From the NCBI RefSeq assembly GCF_001661345.1, contig NW_017962918.1, forward strand, positions 682,001 through 746,000: a stretch of 64,000 nucleotides of DNA, read 5' to 3'. This DNA is from Ascoidea rubescens DSM 1968 (Eukaryota > Ascomycota > Saccharomycetes > Ascoideales > Ascoideaceae). This document shows positions 11,701-21,851 of the stretch, in pieces. The notes below the pieces were generated by a model. The model was not told the origin of the DNA. It ran no database searches and saw nothing but the letters and a program-made list of their open reading frames with translations. Each line of letters begins with the position of its first letter. Within the stretch, counting starts at the first letter, position 1. Both the position numbers and the translations under genes were made by a program.

Positions 11701-14116
11701 TGGTGAACTAGAGGCAGATAGAATAAATATTACCAAATTAATCTTTTCAGATGACAGAAGATTTTATGAAGTAACTAAATTATTGCAATCATCAAAAATT
11801 CAAACTCTTGCCATAAATTCCAATCAAGAGATAGTAGAATATGATATGTATCGAGTTCAAAAAGAATTGGCGTTGAAAGTTGCATTGAGAACATTAACTG
11901 TCTCATTAGGAAGGTCTGCTTTATTTCTATCTAGTCGTATGCCACTAATGACAGAAAAATTTCCAATTCCAAAATTAAATCTAAATGTTTCAGTATTTCC
12001 AAGCGATACTAAGATTAATTTGGAAAAGGATTTAATTGAATCTGATTTAATCCAATGGGGCTATTTTCACAATGGAGCATCTGCTGGAATTATGATTTCC
12101 AAAGAATTCAAAAATATTTCAGGAAGCTGGATTGTTTTTAATAAACCTCCGATTTTAAATTCTCAGCATGGAGGGTTTTTATTAGCTTTGGGTCTTCAAG
12201 GACATCTTAAAAAACTTGAAGAATGGCATATATTTAATTATTTAGGCCCCAAACATATTTATACAAGTATTGGTTTATTATTAGGTATGGCTGTAAGCAA
12301 TAGAGGAAGTATGGATATAAAACTAACAAAGGTATTGTCTGTTCATGTTGTTGCATTGCTTCCACAAGGTTCAAATGATTTAAATGTTGCACTTCCGGTT
12401 CAAACAGCGGGGTTGGTTGGAATTGGTTTTCTCTATTTAGAAACCCAACATAGAAGAATGACTGAAATTTTGTTATCACAAGTTGATGGAATTATTGTAA
12501 TAGCAGAAGAAGAGATTGTAAATGAGGCATACAGATTAGGAGCTGGAATTGGATTAGGATTGGTGAATCTTGGAAAGGAAGACAATCTCCCAGGAGTCAA
12601 TATGCTGGAAAGATTGCTTTTTATGTGCACTTCTCAAAAGGACATTGAAACGTATAGATCTATCGATCAAGCCGCCTCTGGAGCACTAATTGCGTTATCA
12701 TTAATTTATATCAAATCTATGAATAAAACTATTGCCAAAAAATTGAAATTACCTAAAACCGAACAACTTCTAGATTATATGAGGCCAGATGTTTTGTTGC
12801 TCAGGGTTATTTGTAAAAATATAATAATGTGGGGAGATATTGGAAGATCAATAAAATGGGTTAATTCACAAATACCAAATTGTCTATTGAAGAAATATGC
12901 CATTTATAGAATGGACACATTGAACTCGGATTATTTGACATATTTATATATAATTGGAGGATGTTGTTTTTCAACCGGATTAAGATATGCTTCATCATTA
13001 GATGAAGAGGCCAAAAATACTGTTTTGTATTTTTTAGATTTCATTATGAATCTTTTAAATACTGAAACCGATAGTTTTGATGAAAATTTTACCAAGCAAA
13101 GTGTTTTTGACATTCAAAATATATTACTTATATCGCTATCGTTAATAATGGCAGGCTCAGGAGATTTAGATATATTCAAACGATTACGAGTTGCATTTAA
13201 TAATGTTAAAAAGGAAATGACGTATGGAAATTATATGGCTACTAATATTGCAATGGGATTTCTATTTCTCGGAGGTGGCCAGTTTGCAATTGATGACTCA
13301 AATCTAGCAGTTGCATCTTTATTGATATCGCTATACCCAGTTTTTCCAGGAAAAAACTTTAATTTTGAAAATGAACTTCATTTGCAAGCTTTAAGGCATT
13401 TTTGGGTTTTATCAGTGAAGCCCAATTGCTTGGTTGTAAGAAATATTGAAACCATGAAGCCTATTCAAATCAATGTTCAAATTCAATTGAATAATGGTAG
13501 AAAAGTGATAAAAAGAACGCCATGTCTATTGCCGAGATTGAATAGAATTAGTGCGATTTCAGCTCTCAACAAAAACTTTTTCAGGATCAACTTGGATTTT
13601 CATAAGAACATTGAAATTTCGGATAATTTTAAGAAAAATTTGACAGTTTATGTTTATCCTAAAAAGCAGTACTTTACAATCAAAAGTTCTTTTGAAGAAA
13701 TATTAGAAAAGCTAAAAGAGGTTGAGAATGGAAATGCAGTAAATAAATTGAAGCTCGAGAATTTCAACAATAATGATTTGAGCATTTCGAACAGCCTTGA
13801 CAACTACTTAGAAATCTTCTCTAGCTATGGACAGAGGGCTGTAAATGAGCCAAACGTCGACGAGATGAATTATGACGAGATAGAGGAATTGTCCCACGAA
13901 ATATTCAAGTCCAGCATAGTCGACACATTGATTGAGGTGGAAGAGACAGTCAAAGCACCCATCACAATCGAGGACCTATGGAACATCAGGTTGCTCTTTG
14001 CATTTGCAGACAAGACGTTGGACGAGGGGAATTCATACTATCTCAGTTCCAAGTTCATCGACCACTTAAAAATCGAGCTCTGGTCCATCTCCAAGACGTT
14101 GCAAATGCAGAGTTAA
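8714..14116 (+). CDS. APC1: Anaphase-promoting complex subunit 1
   Basis: A single 1800-residue ORF, close in length to yeast Apc1 (about 1750). The diagnostic middle part holds PC (proteasome/cyclosome) repeats at about 1190-1340: GGFLLALGLQGHLKKL, YTSIGLLLGMAVSNRGSMD, PVQTAGLVGIGFLYLETQHR, AYRLGAGIGLGLVNLG and ASGALIALSLIYI. The N-terminal WD40-like half is interrupted by Asn- and Ser-rich insertions (about 210-240, 300-420). Apc1 is the scaffold of the APC/C ubiquitin ligase that triggers anaphase and mitotic exit. The final 150 residues use noticeably more GC-rich codons than the rest. It diverges from MOB2 through the island at 8.3-8.7 kb. Confidence 0.93.
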   Translation: MASPSLLAINVKFDNSLNNLPRNDLKYPFFRISLPSNNEVLLISKKMIFWLKGGILSRKLVYSDEDDDDGEDHKGFHLNSLHDSTNYNDDDNHILDAHFVYFENFKSPDFYKKYKLRKRPKKVSFDDDASAINHSSSNGFNANDIGNDNNNSNIEDSKNALVVIFPKKAAIYFNDGSTYIFPFPFKIKKSFKCCSGLILQRDLNQFNSNNHNNDNNNNNNDSNNNNDKNNDVNPKFPIFFTLVDPILELGSVVSSSTSSISKNDQLIWFPQNIKCTLSATFNNFSNVITIYHIRYLTRNNNNNNNNNNNNNNHSTANNLNSATSSNNNLNSNTNTLNSSKLSLSKRRSSNRRSSNFINKDNNNNSSSNDNDNINNINNINTSFVNLNNDDLLPKPSNSAALSNSDSNKQRSTSHSELQSIDRMALNPTPLSSTANIAHDISLSNIDLINDLEIINLNSSYSSIKNQSFSLSSSNSILDSITNNDSHINSTLQFSNLSQKFQSFRKDIILTKLEKIHFKDNINNLKIFSLNFLNQESLIILNLNSNNCEALIFRSSTNSVNIPVLINSYLFNCIDSIPLSNKSGHTGYLVILKDQSNLCFINPFLNLVSYQINLFKIYPPIVSLSDTYNSNIALVDSSGNHHILNVILNPQNDLVKKCLKSFDFLIGTYTYEYLWLQYLAALSLDVNHSDWIAFVIALISILLPKNPRAYLNENDFINNNYKKNIISINLEKAILLNESNPNPILCLNDDSSKIILALHLIREDLKLDSMAIEQVDDLGLLLAQLTLWMGWSKNWVNYYINSKNSNILDENLFKWNNQVLNFLESPPNLLESLCSIFTNEIVPYVTFSQLTEENDEVDKIITPRTYHVLRLFELIISPECEPSDIVLSMAEYGIKTIDLETYPLGISIPLKEAIAFCQENTPVDWNGPILDLIGRKDLKKLSVPTNKALSTGYNFYKGINSNANGIINSNSNTNIISKDVQSIVQSIVNVEPLNAWDGELEADRINITKLIFSDDRRFYEVTKLLQSSKIQTLAINSNQEIVEYDMYRVQKELALKVALRTLTVSLGRSALFLSSRMPLMTEKFPIPKLNLNVSVFPSDTKINLEKDLIESDLIQWGYFHNGASAGIMISKEFKNISGSWIVFNKPPILNSQHGGFLLALGLQGHLKKLEEWHIFNYLGPKHIYTSIGLLLGMAVSNRGSMDIKLTKVLSVHVVALLPQGSNDLNVALPVQTAGLVGIGFLYLETQHRRMTEILLSQVDGIIVIAEEEIVNEAYRLGAGIGLGLVNLGKEDNLPGVNMLERLLFMCTSQKDIETYRSIDQAASGALIALSLIYIKSMNKTIAKKLKLPKTEQLLDYMRPDVLLLRVICKNIIMWGDIGRSIKWVNSQIPNCLLKKYAIYRMDTLNSDYLTYLYIIGGCCFSTGLRYASSLDEEAKNTVLYFLDFIMNLLNTETDSFDENFTKQSVFDIQNILLISLSLIMAGSGDLDIFKRLRVAFNNVKKEMTYGNYMATNIAMGFLFLGGGQFAIDDSNLAVASLLISLYPVFPGKNFNFENELHLQALRHFWVLSVKPNCLVVRNIETMKPIQINVQIQLNNGRKVIKRTPCLLPRLNRISAISALNKNFFRINLDFHKNIEISDNFKKNLTVYVYPKKQYFTIKSSFEEILEKLKEVENGNAVNKLKLENFNNNDLSISNSLDNYLEIFSSYGQRAVNEPNVDEMNYDEIEELSHEIFKSSIVDTLIEVEETVKAPITIEDLWNIRLLFAFADKTLDEGNSYYLSSKFIDHLKIELWSISKTLQMQS

Positions 14117-14688
14117 GAGAAGCAGAGGAAACAAAAAAGAAAGAGAAAAAGCACCTTTGAGGAGGCTCGAACCGACTTCCTCTGCTGCTACCACCCTGGT
14201 GGTACTGAAGCTCAATCACATGCACCGTCTTTGTGCGTGCAAACAGCCGAAACGCAGTTGTTACGAAAAGGGTTTAAAATTTTCAGTTTCCAACAAATTT
14301 CACCAGATGGTTTCTATGCGATTTTAGAACACTCGTCAGATCAGTTATTTTGCACAACCTCACTGGAGCAGAGAAGCGAGCATCGTACAAACACTTGAGT
14401 TTCTGCTGCTGAAAAAGAAAGAATTTGCACTTGTATTGTTTGTTTTGCAAAGGGGTGCTAGTCGCGACGCTTATTGGTCCAGGTGTTTAATAGTCAAGAC
14501 AACACTGCTGAACAGAGAATAAATTCTCAGTTTTAACTCAGCTCGAGTATATATATAGTTGATGCACAGACACTGGTTAACTCAACTTTCGTTTCTTAAT
14601 ATTTACTGAATATATTCTCATAGTGCTCGTTAATTCGCGTTGGCTTTGTTGTATTCTATACCCAACGAGTTTCCATCTAATTCCGACA
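14117..14688. promoter_or_regulatory. PSD1 promoter region
   Basis: Intergenic between tandem genes APC1 and PSD1, moderately GC-rich up to about 14500. TATATATATAG at 14548-14557 is the likely TATA element, about 130 bases before the chosen ATG. A tRNA-like B-box (GGTTCGAGCC, minus strand, 14163-14172) is present without a foldable tRNA and is not counted as a gene. Confidence 0.55.
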
Positions 14689-16638
14689 ATGAGACATATT
14701 AATATCAACCAGATCAAAGGTATTAAAGGTCTTAATGGCCTCAAAAACATCAAAAACATCAAAAACATCAAAAACATCAAAAACATCAAAAACATTAAAA
14801 ATATCAAAGGTTTAAAGGGTATCAAAAACATCAGGGGAATCAAAGGAATTAAAAACATGAACCCAATCAACTTGAGATTTTCGTACAACTTTCCTCGTTC
14901 AATGTCAACTTTCTCAAACCCCAAACTTGGGCCAAACAAAACTGGTTATAATTCAAAATTGTTCTCAATTAACCCAAATAAATACTTTTATTCATTTCCT
15001 AGAATTCCAAGATCAAAGAGAAAATTATCTTATTACTATTCAAATGGTCTTGGTAATCTTAAATCCTTTAAAAACTTAAGAAATTTGAAAAGACCAAGAC
15101 TATCTTCGTTAAAATCTGTTAAGAAAAACTTCAAATACATTGGTATCAATAAAAACAATTATAACAGATTCTTTTCGTCAACTTCTTATTATGCCAAAGA
15201 TGGCTTCAATAGAGATCATTTCATAAAATGGTGGACTTTTACCTCAATCACTCTTATCATTCTTGGTGTAATGGCAAGATATCACTATAGGTCTAGCGAA
15301 AAAAAGGAGCAAGAAAAAGATGGTTTATCTCATGAAGATGACCAATCCCACGTTAAACCATCTAATTCCTGGACATTTTTCTGCTATAAAACTTTGCCAT
15401 TAAATGGAATCTCAAGATTGTGGGGAAAATTTAATAGCATCGATTTACCTATATGGATGAGAGAGTCTTCTTATAAATTTTATAGCTATCTTTTTGATGT
15501 TAATTTGGATGAAATTAAAGAAACGGATTTGAAAAATTTTAAAAATTTGTCTGAATTCTTTTATAGAGAATTAAAGCCTGATGCGCGACAAATTGATCAG
15601 CTTGTTGATATAGTTAGTCCCTGTGATGGTAAAGTCTTAAATTTTGGAATTATTTCTAATGATGGCCAAATTGAACAAGTCAAGGGAATGACTTATTCTT
15701 TGAAATCCTTATTAGGAAGCGATAATGATACAAGACTAGCTGCTCCCTCTCACGAAATCGAATATGACCCAGATGCTCATGTTATTCAAAGACATGAAGA
15801 GTTTACTGAATTAAACGGAATTTCCTACACAATGGATGATTTGATAGGTGGAGAAGGTCTGAATGTTTATCACTTGGTTGAAGGTGAAACAGATTATGAA
15901 AGTGAAGGTGATGCAACGTTAATGAAGCCAACTAAATCTGCTCTAAATATTGCGAATAAGCTAACAAAAGAATCAGAAAAGAATATTCAAAAATCAACCA
16001 ATAACCTATTTTTTGCTGTAATATATCTTGCTCCTGGGGATTACCATAGATTCCATTCCCCTGTTAACTGGGTGGTTAAATTGAGACGTCATTTTATTGG
16101 TGAATTATATTCTGTTGCCCCTTATTTTCAAAAAACTTTGCAAAACTTATTTGTTTTAAATGAAAGAGTCAGTATGTTGGGTTATTGGAAATACGGCTTT
16201 TTTAGTATGACTCCTGTTGGTGCAACAAATGTTGGCAGTATTAAAATCAACTTTGACAAAGATCTAACCACAAATGAAAAATATGAAAACCAAGTTTACT
16301 CAAGCATTAGCAACTTGGACTCTACTGACGATTTGCTCTATTTTTCAACTGGCTCTTCGGATTCTTCTGCCTCTTCGACTGCATCTACTTCTTCGAAAAA
16401 TTCAAGGAAAACTAGAGTTCGTAAAAATACTTGTTACGAAGCAACCTATGCTAAAGCAAGTTCAATATTTCATGGCTATCCAATCAAAAAAGGTGCTGAA
16501 ATGGGTGGCTTCAAACTTGGAAGTACTATTGTTCTAGTATTCGAAGCACCAAACACCTTCAAGTTTAATCTTGAAGTTGAACAAAAATTAAAGGTTGGGC
16601 AGGCATTAGGTGGAATTGATGTTCATACCGTTGATTAA
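14689..16638 (+). CDS. PSD1: Mitochondrial phosphatidylserine decarboxylase
   Basis: A 649-residue enzyme converting phosphatidylserine to phosphatidylethanolamine in the mitochondrial inner membrane. The autocatalytic LGST motif is in MGGFKLGSTIVLVFEAP. Cleavage before Ser612 would free a 38-residue alpha subunit carrying the pyruvoyl group. Conserved core pieces include VSPCDGKVL, YLAPGDYHRFHSP and FVLNERV. One transmembrane helix, TFTSITLIILGVMARY, lies at about 183-200. The N-terminus is a remarkable basic repeat of Asn/Gly-Ile/Leu-Lys triplets. The open frame extends 22 codons upstream without an ATG; the first ATG is at 14689. An insertion rich in Ser/Thr precedes the C-terminal part. 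Confidence 0.95.
   Translation: MRHININQIKGIKGLNGLKNIKNIKNIKNIKNIKNIKNIKGLKGIKNIRGIKGIKNMNPINLRFSYNFPRSMSTFSNPKLGPNKTGYNSKLFSINPNKYFYSFPRIPRSKRKLSYYYSNGLGNLKSFKNLRNLKRPRLSSLKSVKKNFKYIGINKNNYNRFFSSTSYYAKDGFNRDHFIKWWTFTSITLIILGVMARYHYRSSEKKEQEKDGLSHEDDQSHVKPSNSWTFFCYKTLPLNGISRLWGKFNSIDLPIWMRESSYKFYSYLFDVNLDEIKETDLKNFKNLSEFFYRELKPDARQIDQLVDIVSPCDGKVLNFGIISNDGQIEQVKGMTYSLKSLLGSDNDTRLAAPSHEIEYDPDAHVIQRHEEFTELNGISYTMDDLIGGEGLNVYHLVEGETDYESEGDATLMKPTKSALNIANKLTKESEKNIQKSTNNLFFAVIYLAPGDYHRFHSPVNWVVKLRRHFIGELYSVAPYFQKTLQNLFVLNERVSMLGYWKYGFFSMTPVGATNVGSIKINFDKDLTTNEKYENQVYSSISNLDSTDDLLYFSTGSSDSSASSTASTSSKNSRKTRVRKNTCYEATYAKASSIFHGYPIKKGAEMGGFKLGSTIVLVFEAPNTFKFNLEVEQKLKVGQALGGIDVHTVD
14742..14808 (+). 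repeat. 9-bp tandem repeat inside the PSD1 presequence
   Basis: Tandem copies of AACATCAAA, each encoding Asn-Ile-Lys, seven to eight in a row and nearly identical at the DNA level. More diverged Gly-Ile-Lys and Gly-Leu-Lys units flank them. The array makes up much of the mitochondrial targeting sequence. Confidence 0.9.
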
Positions 16639-16900
16639 ATAAATTGTACTTCTTTTTTATTTATCCCCATTGTGAAACCCTTTTTTGACTATTTTAGATT
16701 TATATATTCTTCTGCATACATCTAATGTTAATAAATTAATGCTCTTTTTTTTTTGTGAAAATGAATTTTATAACGATTATCTCCATTCTATCTACAATGT
16801 ATATATACATATTTTTATAATCCAGTAACCAGAAATGTACAAAAAAAAAAAAATACAATCTTCCAAATAATTTGTTCTTGAAAATTTTGTTTATATATGT

Positions 16901-18478
16901 CTAGCTTTCTTCCTCTATTGGCCACCATTCAGGAACAAATGCTTTTATGTAAACCTTTTGCTCAAGTTTATCTTCTATTGAGATGGGCGTTATGTAAAAA
17001 TTTTTATTTGGAGAACTGAATTCATCAAGCTTTATCATAGCTAATCCAATGTTACCTTTAACGGCTAGAATAGTTCCGGCAGGAGATTTTCTTCGTCTTT
17101 TTGGTTTAACTGTTGAATTTTCAAAAGGTGAAAACCCATATTGTTGACTAGATTGATTACCAGGTGTTTCTGATTCATTCTCCTGTTTAATTTCTTCGAC
17201 CAAAATTTCTGTATCTCTTAGTAAAGAGCAGTTATTTCCAATAATATCACAAACTGGATCATTTGGAGAGTACGACAAACCATTCATATTATCACTTAAA
17301 GATAATAGAACTGGAACAATTCTTTTTCTTATCACACCAGTATGATAAGTTCTAACAGTCAATTCTTGACCAATATAACATCCTTTGTTAAACGAAACTC
17401 CATTCATTAACTCTAGATTGCATTCTAAAGGCAAGAGCTGGTTAGGTTTTAATTCGAAAGATGATTCGGGGATACCATTAAGAAGCCTTCTTATCATGAG
17501 ACTGTCAGTTGAGACTTCAGGAATTGGGATCTTATCATCGAGAACCAACCATTCAGAGTTTATGTGATTCAAAAGATTTATTTTACTGTCAGTAATGACT
17601 TTAACACCAAATTCTGGAGCTCTGTCATCAACCGCCAACCCATGAATTTTTAAGGGATAATCACTTTTAAAAATCTTGTTTTGATTGAAGAATTCTATCA
17701 ATTTTTTGAGAGAGATAGTAGGAGATTTAAACTCATTATTATTTTGCAAATAATTTAGCTTGTCACAGTATAAATTTTCCTTAAAAACAGGATTATCATT
17801 GTAAAGATACCAAATTTTGAGTGAATCATCCTTTTGTTGATTATCTAGAGATGAATGTAACTTCAACGAGATTTTTGAAGACAATTTGTGAAGTTTTAGC
17901 ATTGTAAACAATTGAAAAGATATTTTTTTATCTATTTCAACAAAATAAGTTGGATTGCTTTCAGTAAAGCTTTTGTCTTGCGATATATCAGTAATTTTTG
18001 GGTAGATAAAACAATCAGTGAAGACTCGTCCTTTTGAGTTTAAAAACATTGAAAAGAGCCCAGTTCTCTTGTAACCAAGTTCGTTTTTAAATTCGTTCAA
18101 TAGCGAATCATCATTTATAATGCCCCAATTTTTTGTTGTATCGATATTCAAATTCTGATTTGATTCTTCAAGAGCATCCTTTTCTGTGATGGTAGTGACG
18201 TTTTTCTTGATAAACTTGGGCAAAACCCTTGAAGTAACTAAACCATTGAGAAACTTTGAGGCATCAGGACCAGAGACCTCAATTAATGATTTTATGGGAG
18301 AAATGTTGCAGTAACCAAACGATGGAGGAGGATCAGGCAAAGTGGTTAATGTCCTGCTTATTAATCCAAAGGAAACATCGAATTTAAGTGATCTACTGAA
18401 CTTGTGATGACTTGCAATGTGCAACAGTAAAGAAGATCTCTTTAGGAGACTGGTTGCTAGCGAATTTGCAATTATCAT
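16901..18478 (-). CDS. IBA57: Mitochondrial Fe-S assembly factor Iba57 (Caf17)
   Basis: A 525-residue aminomethyltransferase-like protein. The family signature KGCYIGQE lies in [20 protein letters not shown], and the folate-binding-like N-terminus includes [20 protein letters not shown]. The C-terminal barrel includes [20 protein letters not shown]. Residues 1-40 are basic and hydroxylated, fitting a mitochondrial presequence. Iba57 works with Isa1/Isa2 in maturing mitochondrial [4Fe-4S] proteins such as aconitase. Length is near that of the yeast protein (about 500). The first ATG is at 18478; the frame opens five codons earlier at a TTG. It converges on PSD1 (262-base gap). Confidence 0.92.
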   Translation of the reverse strand: MIIANSLATSLLKRSSLLLHIASHHKFSRSLKFDVSFGLISRTLTTLPDPPPSFGYCNISPIKSLIEVSGPDASKFLNGLVTSRVLPKFIKKNVTTITEKDALEESNQNLNIDTTKNWGIINDDSLLNEFKNELGYKRTGLFSMFLNSKGRVFTDCFIYPKITDISQDKSFTESNPTYFVEIDKKISFQLFTMLKLHKLSSKISLKLHSSLDNQQKDDSLKIWYLYNDNPVFKENLYCDKLNYLQNNNEFKSPTISLKKLIEFFNQNKIFKSDYPLKIHGLAVDDRAPEFGVKVITDSKINLLNHINSEWLVLDDKIPIPEVSTDSLMIRRLLNGIPESSFELKPNQLLPLECNLELMNGVSFNKGCYIGQELTVRTYHTGVIRKRIVPVLLSLSDNMNGLSYSPNDPVCDIIGNNCSLLRDTEILVEEIKQENESETPGNQSSQQYGFSPFENSTVKPKRRRKSPAGTILAVKGNIGLAMIKLDEFSSPNKNFYITPISIEDKLEQKVYIKAFVPEWWPIEEES

Positions 18479-19087
18479 CTCTAAAAAGTGCAATAGTTAT
18501 ATCTCTTTTGAAGAGCTAAGGAAAAGAGATCTAAAGCTCCAGTTTCAAAAGCTACAAATTTCTTAGAAAAGCGGCGGGTTTTGAGATGAAGAGTAGTTAA
18601 ATAAAAACCATTATTATGTAGAGTATTTTATAGAAAACACATTGTATAGGATATATATCATTTGGTAAAAGAGAAAGAAAAAGCATTTAACAAAAAGCAA
18701 AAAAAATATGAAAAACTGAGTAGATCAGTAATGAAAGACCTGAATATATAAAAATTTTGTTGGCCTATAGTACAACAAACAAAAAGAGTAAAAACTAGAA
18801 AAAAACAACAATGAAGTCAAAATTAAGAAAAAAATGATAAATAGGAAGGTATATCATATTGAAGAAAAAAATAAAGAAAGACCACTCTTGTTGCATCAGA
18901 ACCACAATATGAATAATAATTGAAAAAAAAATAATTATTATCTAAACCGAGAAAAAGAAAAATCAAAAAAATTTAAACTTCAAAATCCAAAAAACATCTA
19001 AAAAATCAATTGATAATATTGCAACTCGTAACCGATAAAAAACAATGGCTGGTTTAGCTATTAAAATTGAATTTAAAATAGATTAAA
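18479..19087. other. Intergenic between SKO1 3' end and IBA57 start
   Basis: Contains the IBA57 promoter (unusually not GC-rich) and the SKO1 3' region. A-rich throughout on the plus strand. No further feature seen. Confidence 0.4.
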
Positions 19088-21526
19088 CTATTGGTTGTTT
19101 AATAATTGAGAAGGATCTTGCTGTTGTTGCATTAAATTTTGAACATTCTGGACATTCTGAACATTAGGAACAGCTTGAACAGGACCCAAGGCCTGTAGAG
19201 CAACCGCAGCAGGGTTTTGTAGGGAAGGAAGGCTAGCAGGAATTAGGAAAGGTAATCTTTGATTATTTGACTGTAAATTTCTCATTAATTGAGGCAGCAT
19301 TTTTTGCACAGAAGGCATTTGATTTGCATTCATCATGTTTTGATTTAAGGGGTTAAAATCAACAAGATTAACTAGTTGGATAAAAGTTTCGTAGCCCCCA
19401 ATAGCGTTAATAAAAGGCTCTGAGTCTTTATTATTGTAAAAGAAGTTTTTTAAACTTAATAATTGTTCCTTTAGTTGATCGTTTTCATTTTTAAGATTTG
19501 TGTAATTATCTCGATAGAAAGTTAAATCATTTTGTAATTGAATCATCATTTGTTTTTTTCTTTGTCTACATTTTGAAGCAGCTACTCTATTTCTTTCAAG
19601 GAAATTTTTACGTTTTTCTTCTTCGGTTAGGTTTGAATCCTTTTTCTTTTTTTTATTTGAAGAGTTGGAGCCATTTGAAGAATTTGAGTTCAAATTAGAA
19701 TTAGAGCGTGAATGTGAGTTTGAATTAGAATTTGAACTTGAAGTAGAACTTGCACTTGAGTTTGAATTTGAATTTGAACTTGAAAATTTTGAATTCTTTA
19801 TATTTGAGCTTTGAGTTGGAGAGTTGTTATCAAGGTTGATTTCAGTATTGTGATTTTTGTTACTATTAGTTTTAGAAATTGAAATATCTCGAGAAGAAAA
19901 GGAATTATTTTGAGGAGTAGATGGAACTTTTTGAGTATTTGATTTTTGCATTTTATCAGGGATATTATTATTATTACTATTACTATTATTATTATTGTTA
20001 TTGCTATTGCTATTGCTATTGCTATCGTTATTATTGTTATTGTTATTGTTATTATTATTATTGTCCAAAGAGATTAAAGATTTGAATTCCCTTTTCAAAT
20101 TTGGTGAATCAAAAGAAGGAGTATATGATGGGTTTGAAATAGATAATTTTCTCTTTTTAGGAGAATTAGTGATTTGAGTTAGTTCTATATCGTCATTATT
20201 TAAATCCGACTGAGATCTTTTAATAGCAATATTACCAATATCATTGCTTTTATCATTTTGGTTATTATTGATTGAATTTTTTATGTTGTTGTTTTCAATA
20301 AGATTTGTGTCATTTGAAGAGAAATTATGATTGGAGGCAGAGCTGAGTTCTAGAGTTGAGTCTGTATTTTGAGTTGAGATGGATGGAGGATCAATAAAAC
20401 TGCTGTTAATATCAGACTTTGTGTTTTTATTGTTATCGGAATCATTATTATTGAGAATATTGTCGTTGGTGTCGTTGTTTGGTTTGATATTATTATTATT
20501 ATTATTATTATTGTTATCAAACTCCGTATTAATGATACCGTCATTTTCAAGAATTGCAGATTCATGAATAGTATTCAAGGTATTGTTTGAGCTATTATTA
20601 GAATTATTATTGGGATTAGTATTGTTATTATTAGTAGCAGTAGTGGTGCTATTGTCATTTATATTTGATGAGGGTATGCCAAAAATAGAAGAAAGACCTG
20701 GAGTTAATATGCTTGGGGTATTGAAACCTGGAATGTTGAGTAAGTTACTTGATGATAAGCCTGGTGTTAAGCCAGATCTTATGCCACTTTCATTGGGAGT
20801 CAAAGCACTGGAACTTTTAGTTCTAAAAAAGAGATTAGAGCTGGACATTGTTGCATTTAGATTCAAATTGAAACCGGGGGACATTGACATGTTGTTTTTG
20901 TTTGTATTATTTATAGAATTATTGGTGTTATTGTTATTGTTATTGTTATTGTTGTTGTTGTTATTACTGGTGTTGTTATTACTGGCGTTGTTATTGTTAT
21001 TGGCACTATTGGGGTTGTTAGGGTTATTCGAGTTGAAAAAATTCCAAGAACCTGGAGTAAAGAAGTTTGGAGCATGAAGAGAATTTGAATTTGGAGAAGT
21101 TGGTATCAAAGGTGGTAACGTTCTTGATCCACCAGGAGTAAAAATACCAGCGGACGAAGGAATATTGGGTTTTTTAGCAGTGATAGATAGGTTGTTACTT
21201 CCACTACTACTACTGCTACTAGCACTGCTAGCAATATTACTATTGAAATTACTGCTGTTGTTATTGCTATTGATGTTGGTATTGCTATTATGACCTAAGT
21301 TGTTTGGGTTCGACAGACTGTTGAAAGAAGCCGAAGGGTTTTTTGAGGAAGATGTATCATCGGAGATTTTTGTCTGAGCAAAGGACTGCTCAAAGGGATT
21401 GGGCTCATAGTCAATAGATCTCTTTTTGTTGATTCGACTGAGCGAGCTGGAGGAAGAGTCCTGCGATATTGTTGTTGTAAGTGTCGACACTGTGGACGAT
21501 GGAGGAAGGTTAGTCTTCGAGTTCAT
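19088..21526 (-). CDS. SKO1: ATF/CREB-family bZIP factor, Sko1-like
   Basis: An 812-residue transcription factor. The bZIP lies at about 645-710: basic region RKNFLERNRVAASKCRQRKK, then a leucine zipper with coiled-coil heptads. Near the N-terminus, YEPNPFEQSFA and later TPGGSRTLPPLIP and repeated LTPG motifs are typical of the Sko1/Atf1 group targeted by the Hog1/Sty1 MAP kinase; several SP/TP sites are present. Long Asn and Ser runs separate the modules, and the C-terminus is Gln-rich. By family, it represses or activates osmotic and oxidative stress genes through TGACGTCA-type sites. The upstream frame opens at a TTG; the ATG at 21526 is the first usable start. A CRE-like half site lies in its own promoter. 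Confidence 0.87.
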   Translation of the reverse strand: MNSKTNLPPSSTVSTLTTTISQDSSSSSLSRINKKRSIDYEPNPFEQSFAQTKISDDTSSSKNPSASFNSLSNPNNLGHNSNTNINSNNNSSNFNSNIASSASSSSSSGSNNLSITAKKPNIPSSAGIFTPGGSRTLPPLIPTSPNSNSLHAPNFFTPGSWNFFNSNNPNNPNSANNNNNASNNNTSNNNNNNNNNNNNNTNNSINNTNKNNMSMSPGFNLNLNATMSSSNLFFRTKSSSALTPNESGIRSGLTPGLSSSNLLNIPGFNTPSILTPGLSSIFGIPSSNINDNSTTTATNNNNTNPNNNSNNSSNNTLNTIHESAILENDGIINTEFDNNNNNNNNNIKPNNDTNDNILNNNDSDNNKNTKSDINSSFIDPPSISTQNTDSTLELSSASNHNFSSNDTNLIENNNIKNSINNNQNDKSNDIGNIAIKRSQSDLNNDDIELTQITNSPKKRKLSISNPSYTPSFDSPNLKREFKSLISLDNNNNNNNNNNNNDSNSNSNSNNNNNNSNSNNNNIPDKMQKSNTQKVPSTPQNNSFSSRDISISKTNSNKNHNTEINLDNNSPTQSSNIKNSKFSSSNSNSNSSASSTSSSNSNSNSHSRSNSNLNSNSSNGSNSSNKKKKKDSNLTEEEKRKNFLERNRVAASKCRQRKKQMMIQLQNDLTFYRDNYTNLKNENDQLKEQLLSLKNFFYNNKDSEPFINAIGGYETFIQLVNLVDFNPLNQNMMNANQMPSVQKMLPQLMRNLQSNNQRLPFLIPASLPSLQNPAAVALQALGPVQAVPNVQNVQNVQNLMQQQQDPSQLLNNQ

Positions 21527-21851
21527 GAGAGAGGTCGCATCAAAAACGCTGCCAAAAAGCAATTGCAACGATGACGAGAGAAAGCACTTACTTGTTGAAT
21601 ATGACAGTAAAGGGCAAGGCGACAGAGCTGGAGGTGGTCAAAGCAGCGACGTGAAAGAGATTATATCTGTTCTGCGATTAACGAATGAACAAAAAAGAAA
21701 AGAAAAAGCAAATACGTCATCCCCTCCCGCTTTTAAATACCCTTTCCAGACCCAGCAGTGCGGTAGACCTTGCACCTTGACCTTCGTTTGCGCGGCCAGA
21801 GGTTTGTATTACTAATCTGAGACAAACGGGGTTTCAACAAGCAAAAAAGAG
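21527..21851 (-). promoter_or_regulatory. SKO1 promoter
   Basis: GC-enriched island with the TATA-like stretch TATTTAAAAG (minus strand) near 21732-21741. A CRE half site TACGTCAT at 21713-21720 and a second TCACGTC (minus) near 21649 could bind ATF/CREB factors, including Sko1 itself. This is inferred from motif only. Confidence 0.45.

Noticed and set aside
14100-14235. Perfect B-box GGTTCGAGCC plus T-run on the minus strand, suggesting a tRNA
   Set aside because: No matching acceptor, T or D stems and no good A-box; at most a chance motif or an old relic.
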